Positions 18,095-27,746 of a DNA stretch of 63,914 nucleotides are shown one piece after another. A program made the translations under genes and the position numbers. The DNA is from Parashewanella curva (GTDB taxonomy: Bacteria > Pseudomonadota > Gammaproteobacteria > Enterobacterales > Shewanellaceae): positions 1-63,914 of the forward strand of contig NZ_ML014777.1 of NCBI RefSeq assembly GCF_003675895.1. Direction: 5' to 3'. Position 1 is the first letter of the stretch; each line of letters begins with the position of its first letter. Under the pieces are notes generated by a model. It was given only the letters and a program-made list of their open reading frames with translations, was not told the DNA's origin and made no database searches.

Positions 18095-19903
18095 TCAGCT
18101 GCTAAACTGCATCGAGTACAATTTGGCATAATGACCGTCTTGTTCCAACAGTGATTGATGGTCACCTCTTTCAATCACTTCACCACGCTCAACAACCAAA
18201 ATTTCATCGGCATTTTCAATTGTGGATAGACGATGGGCAATGACAATAGAGGTGCGATTTTGGCGCAAATTCTCTAAGCCTTTTTGGATAGCCTTTTCTG
18301 ATTCAGTATCCAGAGCAGAAGTCGCTTCATCCAAAATCAATACAGGTGCATCACGCAACATTGCACGAGCAATAGCGATTCGCTGTCTCTGACCACCAGA
18401 TAATAACACTCCGTTATCACCCACTACTGTCTCTAATCCATCAGGTAATTTTTCAATAAACTCCATAGCATAAGCTAATTCAGCAGCTTTGATTATTTGT
18501 TCCCGAGTGACCTCTCCCGGATACGCATAAGCAATGTTATTAGCAATAGTGTCATTAAATAATGTAACTTGTTGAGATACTAGCGCAATTTGGTTTCTCA
18601 ATGATTTGAGCGTGTAATCTTCAACATTGATACCATCCAGAGTAATTTCCCCTTGCTCTAGCCCACCATAGAATCGTGTCATTAAACTGGCGATTGTTGA
18701 TTTACCAGAACCTGAACGACCAACTAAAGCCAAGGTTTTACCTGAAGCTACAGAAAAGTTCACATCGGATAACGCTAGGTTTTCTTGTTCAGGGTAACGG
18801 AAGTTTACGTGATTAAGCTGGATATCACCTTTAGCACGTTCAACAGTGTATGTGCCCTCATCTTTTTCTGGCGCAGTATCTAACAAGTCAAAAACGGTAC
18901 TACAGGCGGCAATACCTCGTTGAAATTCTGCATTAACACGTGACAAGTTTTTAATGGGTTGCAGCATAGAAAGCATGGCACCGATCACTGCAGCAAACGT
19001 ACCTGCTGTTAAATCTGCTTTTAACGCATCAAAGCTGGCTGCAAACAATACAAAAGCCAAAGCAAAAGAACCGATGATCATAATCACTGGTTGACTAATG
19101 GCTTGCGCCACTGCCAACTTCATGTTTTGCTGCCTATTGGAATTGTTGATCTTATTAAAGCGCTCTTTTTCAGTATCCTGTCCGCCAAAAGCCAGAACAT
19201 TTTTATGACCTTTTAGCATTTGTTCTGTTGCCGCTGTTACACCACCCATGGCCGTTTGAATTTGTTTAGATACCTTACGGAATCGTTTACTAACAACAGA
19301 CACCACTAATCCAATTAAAGGGCCAATGATTAAGATACATAAAGATAATTGCCATGAGTAATAGAACATCAAGGTCAGCATACCAAGAATCGTAACGCTA
19401 TCTCGAACAATCGTGATTAGCGCACTTCCTGATGCTCTTGCAATTTGTTCCGTGTCAAAGGTAACACGAGAAATTAGATTACCCGTATTTTCACGGTCAA
19501 TATAACTGACAGGCAATACCAAATAATGATCAAAAACTTGTTGGCGCATCTTCATAATCAATTGCGCACTCATATAAGAGACACAATATGTCGACACAAA
19601 GTTTGCTATACCTCTCAAAGTGAACATGCCCATAACAAATAAAGGAGCCACCATCAGCATATCGTTATCGCTATTGAAACCTTGAGAGCTAGGTAAAATA
19701 TCACCAGCAACGCTGCTCACGGCTGCTGGCTGTGAGAAACCTTCATCAATGAAAGGTTTAATGAAGTAAATAAAGCTGGCATCGACAACGCCATAGGTAA
19801 TAAGGGCTAATACCGCCATAATAAACATGGCTTTCATTGGAGCAAGATAAGTAAGCAGACGTTTAAAAACGGCTCCAACAGAATGTTCAGAAGATGTTGT
19901 CAT
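18095..19903 (-). CDS. msbA: Lipid A export ABC transporter MsbA
   Basis: Homodimeric half-transporter that flips lipid A-core across the inner membrane. In its 602 residues six membrane helices occupy about 20-320, then the nucleotide-binding domain shows Walker A LVGRSGSGKSTIASL, the Q-loop region, the signature LLSGGQRQRIAIARA and Walker B PVLILDEATSALD, then the switch histidine in IVIAHRLSTIEN. It precedes lpxK, and comEC lies 115 bases upstream on the same strand. Confidence 0.97.
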   Translation of the reverse strand: MTTSSEHSVGAVFKRLLTYLAPMKAMFIMAVLALITYGVVDASFIYFIKPFIDEGFSQPAAVSSVAGDILPSSQGFNSDNDMLMVAPLFVMGMFTLRGIANFVSTYCVSYMSAQLIMKMRQQVFDHYLVLPVSYIDRENTGNLISRVTFDTEQIARASGSALITIVRDSVTILGMLTLMFYYSWQLSLCILIIGPLIGLVVSVVSKRFRKVSKQIQTAMGGVTAATEQMLKGHKNVLAFGGQDTEKERFNKINNSNRQQNMKLAVAQAISQPVIMIIGSFALAFVLFAASFDALKADLTAGTFAAVIGAMLSMLQPIKNLSRVNAEFQRGIAACSTVFDLLDTAPEKDEGTYTVERAKGDIQLNHVNFRYPEQENLALSDVNFSVASGKTLALVGRSGSGKSTIASLMTRFYGGLEQGEITLDGINVEDYTLKSLRNQIALVSQQVTLFNDTIANNIAYAYPGEVTREQIIKAAELAYAMEFIEKLPDGLETVVGDNGVLLSGGQRQRIAIARAMLRDAPVLILDEATSALDTESEKAIQKGLENLRQNRTSIVIAHRLSTIENADEILVVERGEVIERGDHQSLLEQDGHYAKLYSMQFSS

Positions 19904-20018
19904 TCATTAATCCTAATAGCGTCTATCGCTGACATGACATAATTGCGTCAAAGTATACTAAAAAGCGGCTGATTAGGCTCAATTTTGTATTTCTAGCAAT
20001 TTTAAAAATTGCGGTATT

Positions 20019-22295
20019 TTACCTAAATTCGCCAAAGTTAAACAGTTGGTTATACCAATATGGCGCAATTGTGCGGCGATAAGTGCGTGTTTTTATAGCA
20101 CTTGCAGAAAAGACAACACTAATTTGGCCTTCTATGCCGGTTTGTAATTTTTCTGCACCAATGTTTGTGTAGCGAGAAACCACATCAGGCTTTGGAAAAC
20201 CATATCGGTTTTGATATCCCGCAGTAAAAATTGCTAATTTAGGATTAACGCTATTTATAAACTCATGAGTCGATGATGTACGACTTCCATGATGAGGCAC
20301 AATTAATACATCTGACTGCAGATGCTTATTAAGATTCACTAATGAATATTCCGCTTCTTTTTCAATATCACCAGCCAACAACAAGCTGTTGTGGGTATCG
20401 CTCACTCTGATAACACAGGAACCATTGTTTCCCTTTTCAGGTTTTAGAGGCCATAAAAATTCAAGTGAAAGCTGTTGCCAAGTTATTAGCCCTAAATCAC
20501 AAGGCAAATCACTGTTCTTAATATCGCCTATCAATTGAGCATCAGCAAATCGATTCCTAATAACTCCAAGTCCACCAGCATGATCATTATCTCCATGGCT
20601 CACAACGATATAATCTACGTCGGTTAATCCCTTAGATTCTAAAAATGGTATAACCACAGTCTTAGCGTAACTAAAATCTTGGCCATATTTTGCACCTGTA
20701 TCATAAAGAAGCACTTTGCCTTGTTTTTCAAGCACTATTGCCAAGCCCTGCCCTACATCAAGAACATGCATTTTCCATTCAGTTTCATTTGTCCTGTTTG
20801 AGCTCAAAACTTGTAATATCAGAGGCAAAGATAAAATCACTGCTATCCAATACTTTTTCTTCTGATTTATGAGAAAAGCCAGAGTAACGGCTAAAAATAA
20901 ATAAGCAGTTGCGATCACCCATGAGGGTTGAATATGAATCCAACTTAAAGGTAAATGTACAACTTGATTAACCAATATTGAAAATGGTTCAAGCAGCCAA
21001 TTCGTTAATTGCAAACCAAAATCAAATTGAAAACCTAATGTTTGCCCTATCCACCAAACTAAAAAACCAATAAAAGCGAATGGAATTACCACCAAGCTGA
21101 ACCAAGGTACGGCAAGTAAATTAACCCAAACACTATGAAAACTTAAACCACCAAAAAACAAACTACCTAGCAACCCAAGACCAAATGAAAGTCCGAGCTG
21201 GATCATTATGAATATCTTAAATTTTGAGACTACCCCATTCACTCCGGTTACTTGCTCATCGCTTATTACTCGATTAATACACAATAAGATAATGGATAGC
21301 GCTCCAAAAGATAGCCATAAACCAGCACTTAAAATAGCAAGGGGATCTAGCAATATCACCACAAACAAAGCGATCAATAATCGCTCCCATGGCGATGAAA
21401 CTCTCTTCCAGAGAGTCAAAACCATAACCGTTAGTAACATGATCAATGCGCGCTGGGTCGCAATTGCGAAACCTGCTAGGTAGGCATAAAACAAAGCACT
21501 AGCACAGGTCAATACAATCGCTATTTTCAGATTCCGTAATCCTTGTGATGGCGTTAACCAACTCAAAACCATAATCGTCAGCAAAAAACACCAGACACTG
21601 ATTACAGATAAATGCAAACCTGAGATCGCCACTAAATGACCTGTTCCACTTGAGCGTAATGCTTGCCATCGTTGCTCTGTAAAAGCTTGCCGCTCTCCCA
21701 TCAACAATGCTAACAATAAGTCTCGATTAGATAACGGTTTGGTTTGTTGTATTAATTCCTCAATCAAATAGGCTCGCAAACTCTGACTACTGCTTAACTG
21801 CTTTGCTTCAACCACATTAGCCTTACCAATGACATGTTTGCTCAATAAGTTTTTTTGTTGATTAAAGCCACCTTCATTTGACACACTCGTGACACTTTTG
21901 GGTCTTAAACTAAAAAGGTATTTATCACCAACTTTAATGTCTTGCTCTGTACGCCAATAAATTCGAAGGTATTGATATGGATATGCAATTAAACTTGATT
22001 TAATTATCCTAATATCAGCAGAAAGAAAGTCGCTGTTTTGTGAAACTAGTGATATGATTTCCGCCTTTGCGTTAATGTACTTGCTTTTGGAATCATACTG
22101 ATAATCGAGCAATAGTTCGGTGAAACCTGATAACCATATGGCAGCACAAATGGCTCCAAGCAAAATATAATTGCGCAGATAAAGTAAAATTAGAGCAATT
22201 ACCACTCCTGGGATCAGAAACTCCAACGGCAGTAGTGATGGCCAGAAAATCGCTGATAATGACATGGCACAAAAGCCAGACATAAACCGATTCAT
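20019..22295 (-). CDS. comEC: DNA internalisation-related competence protein ComEC/Rec2
   Basis: Inner-membrane channel protein for uptake of single-stranded DNA in natural transformation. In 758 residues it has N-terminal membrane helices and an OB-like periplasmic part, a central competence domain (SSGTGHLVAISGLHLSVIS and LAGFAIATQRALIMLL), and a C-terminal metallo-beta-lactamase-like domain with VSHGDNDHAGGLGVI and PHHGSRTSS. Full length and apparently intact, so the cell may take up DNA, which would suit an active integron elsewhere in the window. It is called ycaI in E. coli, where it also precedes msbA. Confidence 0.95.
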   Translation of the reverse strand: MNRFMSGFCAMSLSAIFWPSLLPLEFLIPGVVIALILLYLRNYILLGAICAAIWLSGFTELLLDYQYDSKSKYINAKAEIISLVSQNSDFLSADIRIIKSSLIAYPYQYLRIYWRTEQDIKVGDKYLFSLRPKSVTSVSNEGGFNQQKNLLSKHVIGKANVVEAKQLSSSQSLRAYLIEELIQQTKPLSNRDLLLALLMGERQAFTEQRWQALRSSGTGHLVAISGLHLSVISVWCFLLTIMVLSWLTPSQGLRNLKIAIVLTCASALFYAYLAGFAIATQRALIMLLTVMVLTLWKRVSSPWERLLIALFVVILLDPLAILSAGLWLSFGALSIILLCINRVISDEQVTGVNGVVSKFKIFIMIQLGLSFGLGLLGSLFFGGLSFHSVWVNLLAVPWFSLVVIPFAFIGFLVWWIGQTLGFQFDFGLQLTNWLLEPFSILVNQVVHLPLSWIHIQPSWVIATAYLFLAVTLAFLINQKKKYWIAVILSLPLILQVLSSNRTNETEWKMHVLDVGQGLAIVLEKQGKVLLYDTGAKYGQDFSYAKTVVIPFLESKGLTDVDYIVVSHGDNDHAGGLGVIRNRFADAQLIGDIKNSDLPCDLGLITWQQLSLEFLWPLKPEKGNNGSCVIRVSDTHNSLLLAGDIEKEAEYSLVNLNKHLQSDVLIVPHHGSRTSSTHEFINSVNPKLAIFTAGYQNRYGFPKPDVVSRYTNIGAEKLQTGIEGQISVVFSASAIKTRTYRRTIAPYWYNQLFNFGEFR

Positions 22296-22323
22296 AGCTA
22301 TAAGTTAACTAGTATTTCAGTCT

Positions 22324-22830
22324 ATGCCAAAGAAATTTATAAAAAAATATATGCCAGACCCAAATACCATTAGAGAGCATAAGCATCTCAAGATATTTGG
22401 TAGCTTACTCAACAAACCCAATTTATGGCTATTAAATCGAAAGTCTGCACCCGGTGCTTTTGCTGTTGGTTTATTTTGCGCATGGGTTCCTATCCCATTT
22501 CAAATGGTTTTGGCAGCAGGTTTAGCCATACTATTTAATGTGAATATTCCGGTTTCGGTCGCTTTGGTTTGGATCACCAACCCGATAACAATGCCGATTT
22601 TCTTCTATGCGGCCTATTGGCTTGGCACAAAAATTTTAAATACTCCGACTCATGATTTTACATTTGAGCTCACTTGGCATTGGTTAGAAAGCTCACTTGC
22701 GACTATAGGTCCGCCATTTTTGTTAGGGTGTTTGGTTATTGGCGTGACGTTTTCAATCGTAGGCTATTTTACCATTAAACAATTATGGTTTAGCTCGATT
22801 AAAAAACGTTGGAAGAAACGAAAGGCTTAA
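22324..22830 (+). CDS. DUF2062 family membrane protein
   Basis: A 168-residue protein of the DUF2062 family, whose members have two or three membrane helices and no settled function. The family core is visible in KSAPGAFAVGLFCAWVPIPF, VALVWITNPITMPIFFYAAY and a last helix GCLVIGVTFSIVGYFTI. The C-terminus is strongly basic (KKRWKKRKA). It diverges from comEC, with 28 bases between the start codons, and meets the GNAT gene at a shared terminator hairpin. Confidence 0.92.
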   Translation: MPKKFIKKYMPDPNTIREHKHLKIFGSLLNKPNLWLLNRKSAPGAFAVGLFCAWVPIPFQMVLAAGLAILFNVNIPVSVALVWITNPITMPIFFYAAYWLGTKILNTPTHDFTFELTWHWLESSLATIGPPFLLGCLVIGVTFSIVGYFTIKQLWFSSIKKRWKKRKA

Positions 22831-22835
22831 ATGAA

Positions 22836-22857
22836 AAAGCAGCTTTACAGCTGCTTT
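22836..22857. terminator. Bidirectional terminator overlapping the GNAT stop codon
   Basis: AAAGCAGCT (22836-22844), loop TTAC, AGCTGCTTT (22849-22857). The stem serves the DUF2062 gene on the plus strand and the GNAT/lol unit on the minus strand, where it is followed by TTTTTCATTT. It encodes the last residues and stop of the GNAT gene. Confidence 0.8.
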
Positions 22858-23327
22858 AACATCCAAATATCACAACCATTGTGAGTTGAATCAATATGAG
22901 GTTGTTCTAACTGAACAAACCCCATTTTCTTATATAAAGCTATGGCTGACTCCATATTAGATAAAGTATCAAGATAACACTCTCGAAAACCTTGCTCTTT
23001 GGCAAAATTCAGGCAAGCTTTCGTTAACCCCTTACCAACACCCAATCCTCTAGCATCAGGTAAAATAAAAAGCTTCTTTAGCTCGCAAGTTTCATTACTA
23101 TGATGAAATGAAGCAATCCCACTGCCACCAATCACTTTGCCGTTCAGTTCAGCCACAAAATATTGACTCTGATATTCAGTCTTATAGTGACTGCTCATGG
23201 CATATACTTCATCATCAGAAGGGCCGAAACCTTCACCAATTGCACCAAATTCAGCTCCAACTGCGTGAATGATTGACTTGACGGTTAAGTCGTCTTCAGC
23301 AGTGATAGCCCTGATTATGTATTCCAT
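22845..23327 (-). CDS. GNAT family N-acetyltransferase
   Basis: A 160-residue single-domain GNAT acetyltransferase, using acetyl-CoA to modify an amine substrate that cannot be named from sequence. The acetyl-CoA pyrophosphate-binding motif A is LFILPDARGLGVGKGLTKA; the preceding strand is YFVAELNGKVIGGSGIASF, and the C-terminal ALYKKMGFVQLEQP is typical. It begins five bases after lolE on the same strand, so it is likely the last gene of the lolCDE transcript, though no functional link to lipoprotein sorting is known. Confidence 0.92.
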   Translation of the reverse strand: MEYIIRAITAEDDLTVKSIIHAVGAEFGAIGEGFGPSDDEVYAMSSHYKTEYQSQYFVAELNGKVIGGSGIASFHHSNETCELKKLFILPDARGLGVGKGLTKACLNFAKEQGFRECYLDTLSNMESAIALYKKMGFVQLEQPHIDSTHNGCDIWMLKQL

Positions 23328-23332
23328 TGTAT

Positions 23333-24580
23333 TTACCCCATACTCAATGCTCTGGCAGGATGAACTTTACTTGCCATCCAAGCGGGATAAATGGTTGAAA
23401 GCAGACTCAAAAGCAAAGCAAGAAAAACCGATAAGTAGACATCTTTTAAGTGTAAATGTGAAGGCAAGAAATTAATAAAGTAGACATCACCAGCAAGTAT
23501 TTTAAAACTAAAAAGTTTCTCCAGTATTAACGCTAATTCAGTCAGGTTAAGCGCAACCAGCACACCAACCGTAACCCCGAAAGCACAACCAAGCAGACCA
23601 TTAAGCACACCTTGAATCATGAATACTTGCATCATCTGATATTTCTTAAAACCCATGGTGAGTAAAATCGCAATTTCCGATTGCTTATCCCTTACAGACA
23701 TCACCAATGTCGAAACCACATTAAAACAAGCAACCGCAATCACTAATGTTAATGCCAAATACATCACCATTCGAACCAGTTGAATATCGTTGTATACATG
23801 CCCCTGAGAACGTGTCCAGTCTGTCATATACACCGGTTGTTCTTGCATAAAGCCCAATTCACGTGAAATCCGATTGGCTCTAAATACATCCTCAACTTTT
23901 AAACGAATACCTGAAACGCCTTGCTGATAATTAATGGCTTTTTGTAAGTAATCCATTGGAGCATAGGCCGTCATAACTTCTAAATCGCCGCCTAACTTGT
24001 AAGAACCTGAAATAGTAAACTGTAGACTTTTAGCAGCAGATAATTGCTTTTTATCAGTGGCTTTATCTAGCACGTATAAAGAAACTATATCCCCCACTTT
24101 CAAATTCAATTTGGTTAACAAGTTTTCACCAACAACAATATGGTTACCGCGGCCCTTTGCCAATGACGACCACGCTTCAGCAGACATAAACTTAGGAATT
24201 GCCGACACCTTGGATTCTTGCTTAGTATCAATGCCAACAACTTCTAATCCTTGAAATCCATCCAGCTTCTGCACTAAACCATGAATTTTTACAAAAGGAG
24301 CAGCATCAACAACGCCATCAAGCTGTTTGGCTTGTTGCAATATTGGCTGCCAATGCTGGAGTGGCTGATCAACACCACCTATCTCAGCTTGCGGGATCAC
24401 ACTCAGTAATCGATTTTCTAATTCTCTTTCAAATCCATTCATCGCAGACAGTAAAATAATAAGAACTGCAACACCAAGCGCTATGCCTGCCGTTGATGCA
24501 AAAGAAATAAAACTGATGAAAGAATTGGACTGGCGCGCACGGTAAAACCGCCAACCGATTGTTAACGCTAATCGACTCAT
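23333..24580 (-). CDS. lolE: Lipoprotein-releasing ABC transporter permease LolE
   Basis: One of the two permeases of the LolCDE complex, which extracts outer-membrane lipoproteins from the inner membrane and passes them to LolA. The 415 residues have an N-terminal helix ([20 protein letters not shown]), a large periplasmic domain at about 45-265, and three C-terminal helices with the FtsX-type [20 protein letters not shown]. The ATG overlaps the lolD stop by four bases (ATGA). It is named LolE by its place after lolC and lolD; the two permeases are paralogues of each other. Confidence 0.95.
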   Translation of the reverse strand: MSRLALTIGWRFYRARQSNSFISFISFASTAGIALGVAVLIILLSAMNGFERELENRLLSVIPQAEIGGVDQPLQHWQPILQQAKQLDGVVDAAPFVKIHGLVQKLDGFQGLEVVGIDTKQESKVSAIPKFMSAEAWSSLAKGRGNHIVVGENLLTKLNLKVGDIVSLYVLDKATDKKQLSAAKSLQFTISGSYKLGGDLEVMTAYAPMDYLQKAINYQQGVSGIRLKVEDVFRANRISRELGFMQEQPVYMTDWTRSQGHVYNDIQLVRMVMYLALTLVIAVACFNVVSTLVMSVRDKQSEIAILLTMGFKKYQMMQVFMIQGVLNGLLGCAFGVTVGVLVALNLTELALILEKLFSFKILAGDVYFINFLPSHLHLKDVYLSVFLALLLSLLSTIYPAWMASKVHPARALSMG

Positions 24581-25299
24581 GCGACACTTCCATCTAGCTC
24601 TGTTAATCGACCATTGACCATTGTCACTTGTCTATCCATTCTGTTAGCAAGGTTTTGATCATGAGTCACCACAACAAATGCTGTACCTAACTGCTTGGCA
24701 AGATCTTGTATTAATTGGTAAACCACTTCGCTGCTATTGGAATCCAAGTTTCCGGTTGGTTCATCCGCCAATACTAGCTTAGGTTGATTAATTAACGCTC
24801 TAGCAATAGCAACACGCTGCCTTTCACCACCAGACAATTCAGCTGGCGTATGAGTTAAACGATGCTCTAAACCAACTTTTATTAATAACTCTTTTGCAGT
24901 TTCAAAAGCGGCACTTTTGTTTTTGCCTTGGATAAGCGCAGGCATTGCCACATTTTCTAACGCGGTAAATTCAGGCAAAAGATGATGAAATTGATAGATA
25001 AAACCAATTTCAGTATTTCTCAATCGACTGTGTTTGCCGCTAGACATTTGATACAGGTCTTCGCCATCAAAAAATACTTGCCCTGCTGTTGGTTGATCTA
25101 ATGTGCCCAAAATATGCAATAAAGTACTTTTACCAGAGCCGGAACTACCCACTATGGCTAATTGCTCTCCAGAATACACTTTCAAATTAACCTCATGCAG
25201 CACTTGAGTTTCGACTTCTCCGTCATCAAATACCTTGCTAAGGTTCTCAACATTTAATAATAATTTTTGTTCCATGGTGTATGTATTCTCGTTACTCAT
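24577..25299 (-). CDS. lolD: Lipoprotein-releasing ABC transporter ATPase LolD
   Basis: ATPase of the LolCDE complex. The nucleotide-binding domain shows Walker [18 protein letters not shown], the LolD-type [18 protein letters not shown], signature [16 protein letters not shown] and Walker [15 protein letters not shown]. From the ATG at 25299 it has 240 residues, near the family norm. That start overlaps the lolC stop by eight bases (ATGAGTAA), suggesting coupled translation; an ATG at 25275 is an alternative. Confidence 0.96.
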   Translation of the reverse strand: MSNENTYTMEQKLLLNVENLSKVFDDGEVETQVLHEVNLKVYSGEQLAIVGSSGSGKSTLLHILGTLDQPTAGQVFFDGEDLYQMSSGKHSRLRNTEIGFIYQFHHLLPEFTALENVAMPALIQGKNKSAAFETAKELLIKVGLEHRLTHTPAELSGGERQRVAIARALINQPKLVLADEPTGNLDSNSSEVVYQLIQDLAKQLGTAFVVVTHDQNLANRMDRQVTMVNGRLTELDGSVA

Positions 25300-26518
25300 A
25301 GCGAAGTGCATTGGCCGGCTCGATTTTGGAGGCTTGTAGCGCGGGATAAATAGTGGCAACAAAACTCAGGATTAGTGTACCAACCGCGATAGTTATGACG
25401 CGTTGCCATTCAAGATCAACAGGGAGCGCCATTCCCGGCCCTAAAATCGATAATCCCAATGCATTTAAGATGGAATTAATATTAAAGCTCAATATAACGC
25501 CAACAATTAAACCACCCACAAGTCCAATCACAGCATTAAACGTCCCTTGAACCATAAACACAGCCATGACATTTGAGGAGGAAAGCCCTTGCGTTTTAAG
25601 TACTGCCACATCTGTAGTCTTATCCGTCACCATCATCACCAATGCAGAAATGATATTAAAGGCAGCAACTAACACAATAAGACTTAACATCAGCGACATC
25701 ATATTGTTTTCCATACGTACAGCACCAAAAAAACTGCCATAAGTTTGTCGCCAATCAGTCACTTGAATTTTTTGTTCAGGGAAAATAGGCGCAAGTTGAG
25801 GCTCAATCTCAGGGGCATAAAATGGATCTTTCATAAATAGTCTAAGTTCACTGACCTTAGACGGTGAACGTCGCATCATTCTTCTTGCATCTTTGTAATG
25901 AATATAAGCCACGTTAGCATCAACTTGAGAGCCAGTTTCAAATACACTCGCAACGACAAATTTACGTTGACTAGGTACAGGACCAAGGGGGGAATAAATC
26001 ACTCCTTTACTGCTTACCAAGCGTATTTTATCCCCTATACGTACTTTTAATTTTCGAGCCAGTTCCTGCCCTAATATAATGCGATATTTTCCTGAGACTA
26101 AATCAGATAACGCACCGGGATAAATGTTATGGCTAACGGTTGGAATATGATTACCATCACTAGGGTAAACTCCAAATATTTGCACTGCGGTTAGGTCAGC
26201 GCTTGATTGAAGCATTCCTTGAATTGAAGTACTAGGAATGGCCGTATTTACGTCACTCAATTGCTCCACTTGTTTAACTTTTTGCTTCCAATCCTGCATT
26301 GGCTTTGCTGTGCTTACCGTTACATGCGGAACTGTCCCCAGTAATTTGTTTTTTAAATTACCTTCTAAGCCATTCATTACTGAACTGACAAGAATTAACG
26401 CTGCTACTCCCAAAAAAATACCTGATACGGCAAAAAAGGTAATAAACGAAGCGAAGCTATTAGATTTTTTAACGCGCCAATATCGATAACCGATAAAAAA
26501 GGCAATCCCAAAATTCAT
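25292..26518 (-). CDS. lolC: Lipoprotein-releasing ABC transporter permease LolC
   Basis: Permease of the LolCDE complex; in E. coli LolC recruits the carrier LolA. The 408 residues have an N-terminal helix ([20 protein letters not shown]), a periplasmic domain, and three C-terminal helices with [20 protein letters not shown]. It is first in lolCDE and diverges from the PilZ-like gene across an 82-base gap that must hold both promoters. Confidence 0.95.
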   Translation of the reverse strand: MNFGIAFFIGYRYWRVKKSNSFASFITFFAVSGIFLGVAALILVSSVMNGLEGNLKNKLLGTVPHVTVSTAKPMQDWKQKVKQVEQLSDVNTAIPSTSIQGMLQSSADLTAVQIFGVYPSDGNHIPTVSHNIYPGALSDLVSGKYRIILGQELARKLKVRIGDKIRLVSSKGVIYSPLGPVPSQRKFVVASVFETGSQVDANVAYIHYKDARRMMRRSPSKVSELRLFMKDPFYAPEIEPQLAPIFPEQKIQVTDWRQTYGSFFGAVRMENNMMSLMLSLIVLVAAFNIISALVMMVTDKTTDVAVLKTQGLSSSNVMAVFMVQGTFNAVIGLVGGLIVGVILSFNINSILNALGLSILGPGMALPVDLEWQRVITIAVGTLILSFVATIYPALQASKIEPANALRYE

Positions 26519-26600
26519 AAATACGATCTTAAGTGCTTGCTAAATCATAAAGATAGGCACGATAATAGGTGGAATAAGATTATAAATAAAGAGGCAAATA

Positions 26601-27173
26601 ATGTTAGATGATTCAAATTCCTATTTTATGGTGCCTCATTCATTTAAAGCTTACCTTGAAGAATGGCCTGCAGGCCAGAACATTCCCTCTGAACATGAAC
26701 TTGAAGGTTTACAATCAATTGGACTAAAACTGTTAAGTGAAGTTAAAGGCATAGAGTCATCATGCTTGTTGCAACTTCGTAAGCTAGAAGGCGATAGCAA
26801 AGCCGTCATTGACTACCTAAAGTTACAATCAAAAAAAATCGACCTGATACTGCAATACGTGCTTGAAAGTGAACACCAGGATGGCCGCCAAGTTGCAGGT
26901 TATAAATTTGGTGGAGATGGGATTGAAGTCATTTCTAATGCTGCTGCTGAGGTTAACTCCCTATTTAAAACAACACTATTTATTAGGAACGAATTAATTG
27001 CCATTTTAGCAATTACCGAAGTTAAAGATTGTCAGCAGCATCCTGAATATAGCGATCGATATTTGCTTAAGCTTGAATTCAGTCAAATTTTAGAAGCAGA
27101 TGTTGAACTATTGATTCAGGCAAGTTTAAGTGTTCAGCAAAAGTTACTGAAAGCAAGAAACAACAGGCAGTAG
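26601..27173 (+). CDS. PilZ-like domain protein (tentative)
   Basis: A 190-residue soluble protein with no signal peptide. The N-terminal 100 residues are helical (IDYLKLQSKKIDLILQYVL). The second half, with YKFGGDGIEVISNAAAEVNS and ECHQ-type beta strands ending in LLKLEFSQILEADVELLIQA, resembles a divergent PilZ barrel, and genes annotated this way lie between lol genes and mfd in Shewanella as I recall. The RxxxR and D/NxSxxG residues that bind c-di-GMP are not clearly present, so binding is doubtful. A GAGGC site lies before the ATG. Confidence 0.6.
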   Translation: MLDDSNSYFMVPHSFKAYLEEWPAGQNIPSEHELEGLQSIGLKLLSEVKGIESSCLLQLRKLEGDSKAVIDYLKLQSKKIDLILQYVLESEHQDGRQVAGYKFGGDGIEVISNAAAEVNSLFKTTLFIRNELIAILAITEVKDCQQHPEYSDRYLLKLEFSQILEADVELLIQASLSVQQKLLKARNNRQ

Positions 27174-27245
27174 TAACTTAATTAGTCAGTTCATAAGCCG
27201 TACTTTCTAATAAGTACTGTTGTAAAATACGGGTTAGCTTGTCAA

Positions 27246-27629
27246 CTATTTCATTCTTACTATATGATTTAACACCTGTTGTTTTAATACAAAAAAATAA
27301 GTTTTAACCACATCAAATGTAAGTAAATCTTCTGAATTTTCTACTTCTTTTGAATCAGATTTCGGTACGCTTTTAAACCTCGCTAGCCGCCCTTCTACTT
27401 CTTCGGCACAATCGTAAAACTCAAGCTGTGCCATAAAAGACTCTGTTGTTCTTGAAATGCTCCTACCATTGCTATCAATGACCGAACAATTCACATTGAA
27501 AAGTCTACTTGCATATCTAGAATCTATATAACGCCTTGGCACAATGTCAGATGGAACAAAACCCTCAAGAGAACTATCTGCTTGAGAATGTAAACCTACA
27601 TTTATTGTTTCGTAACTTGTCACAGACAT
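27246..27629 (-). CDS. Unknown small protein
   Basis: A 127-residue open frame of unknown family between the PilZ-like gene and mfd, on the opposite strand to both. AGGA lies seven bases before the ATG. The composition looks like a real soluble protein (FVPSDIVPRRYIDSRYASRL, FDVVKTYFFVLKQQVLNHIV). No signal peptide, membrane helix or metal-binding motif is seen. It may be a lineage-specific insertion, since mfd and its left neighbours are otherwise conserved. Confidence 0.55.
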   Translation of the reverse strand: MSVTSYETINVGLHSQADSSLEGFVPSDIVPRRYIDSRYASRLFNVNCSVIDSNGRSISRTTESFMAQLEFYDCAEEVEGRLARFKSVPKSDSKEVENSEDLLTFDVVKTYFFVLKQQVLNHIVRMK

Positions 27630-27746
27630 TGAAAAATCCTACAGATTAAACCACCGATGCAGATCACATTCATTAACCGTTTATGTTGTTCGCATATAGG
27701 TATACAATGACGTAATTTTTGCGTTTTATCAGATGATTAGTTTCTA

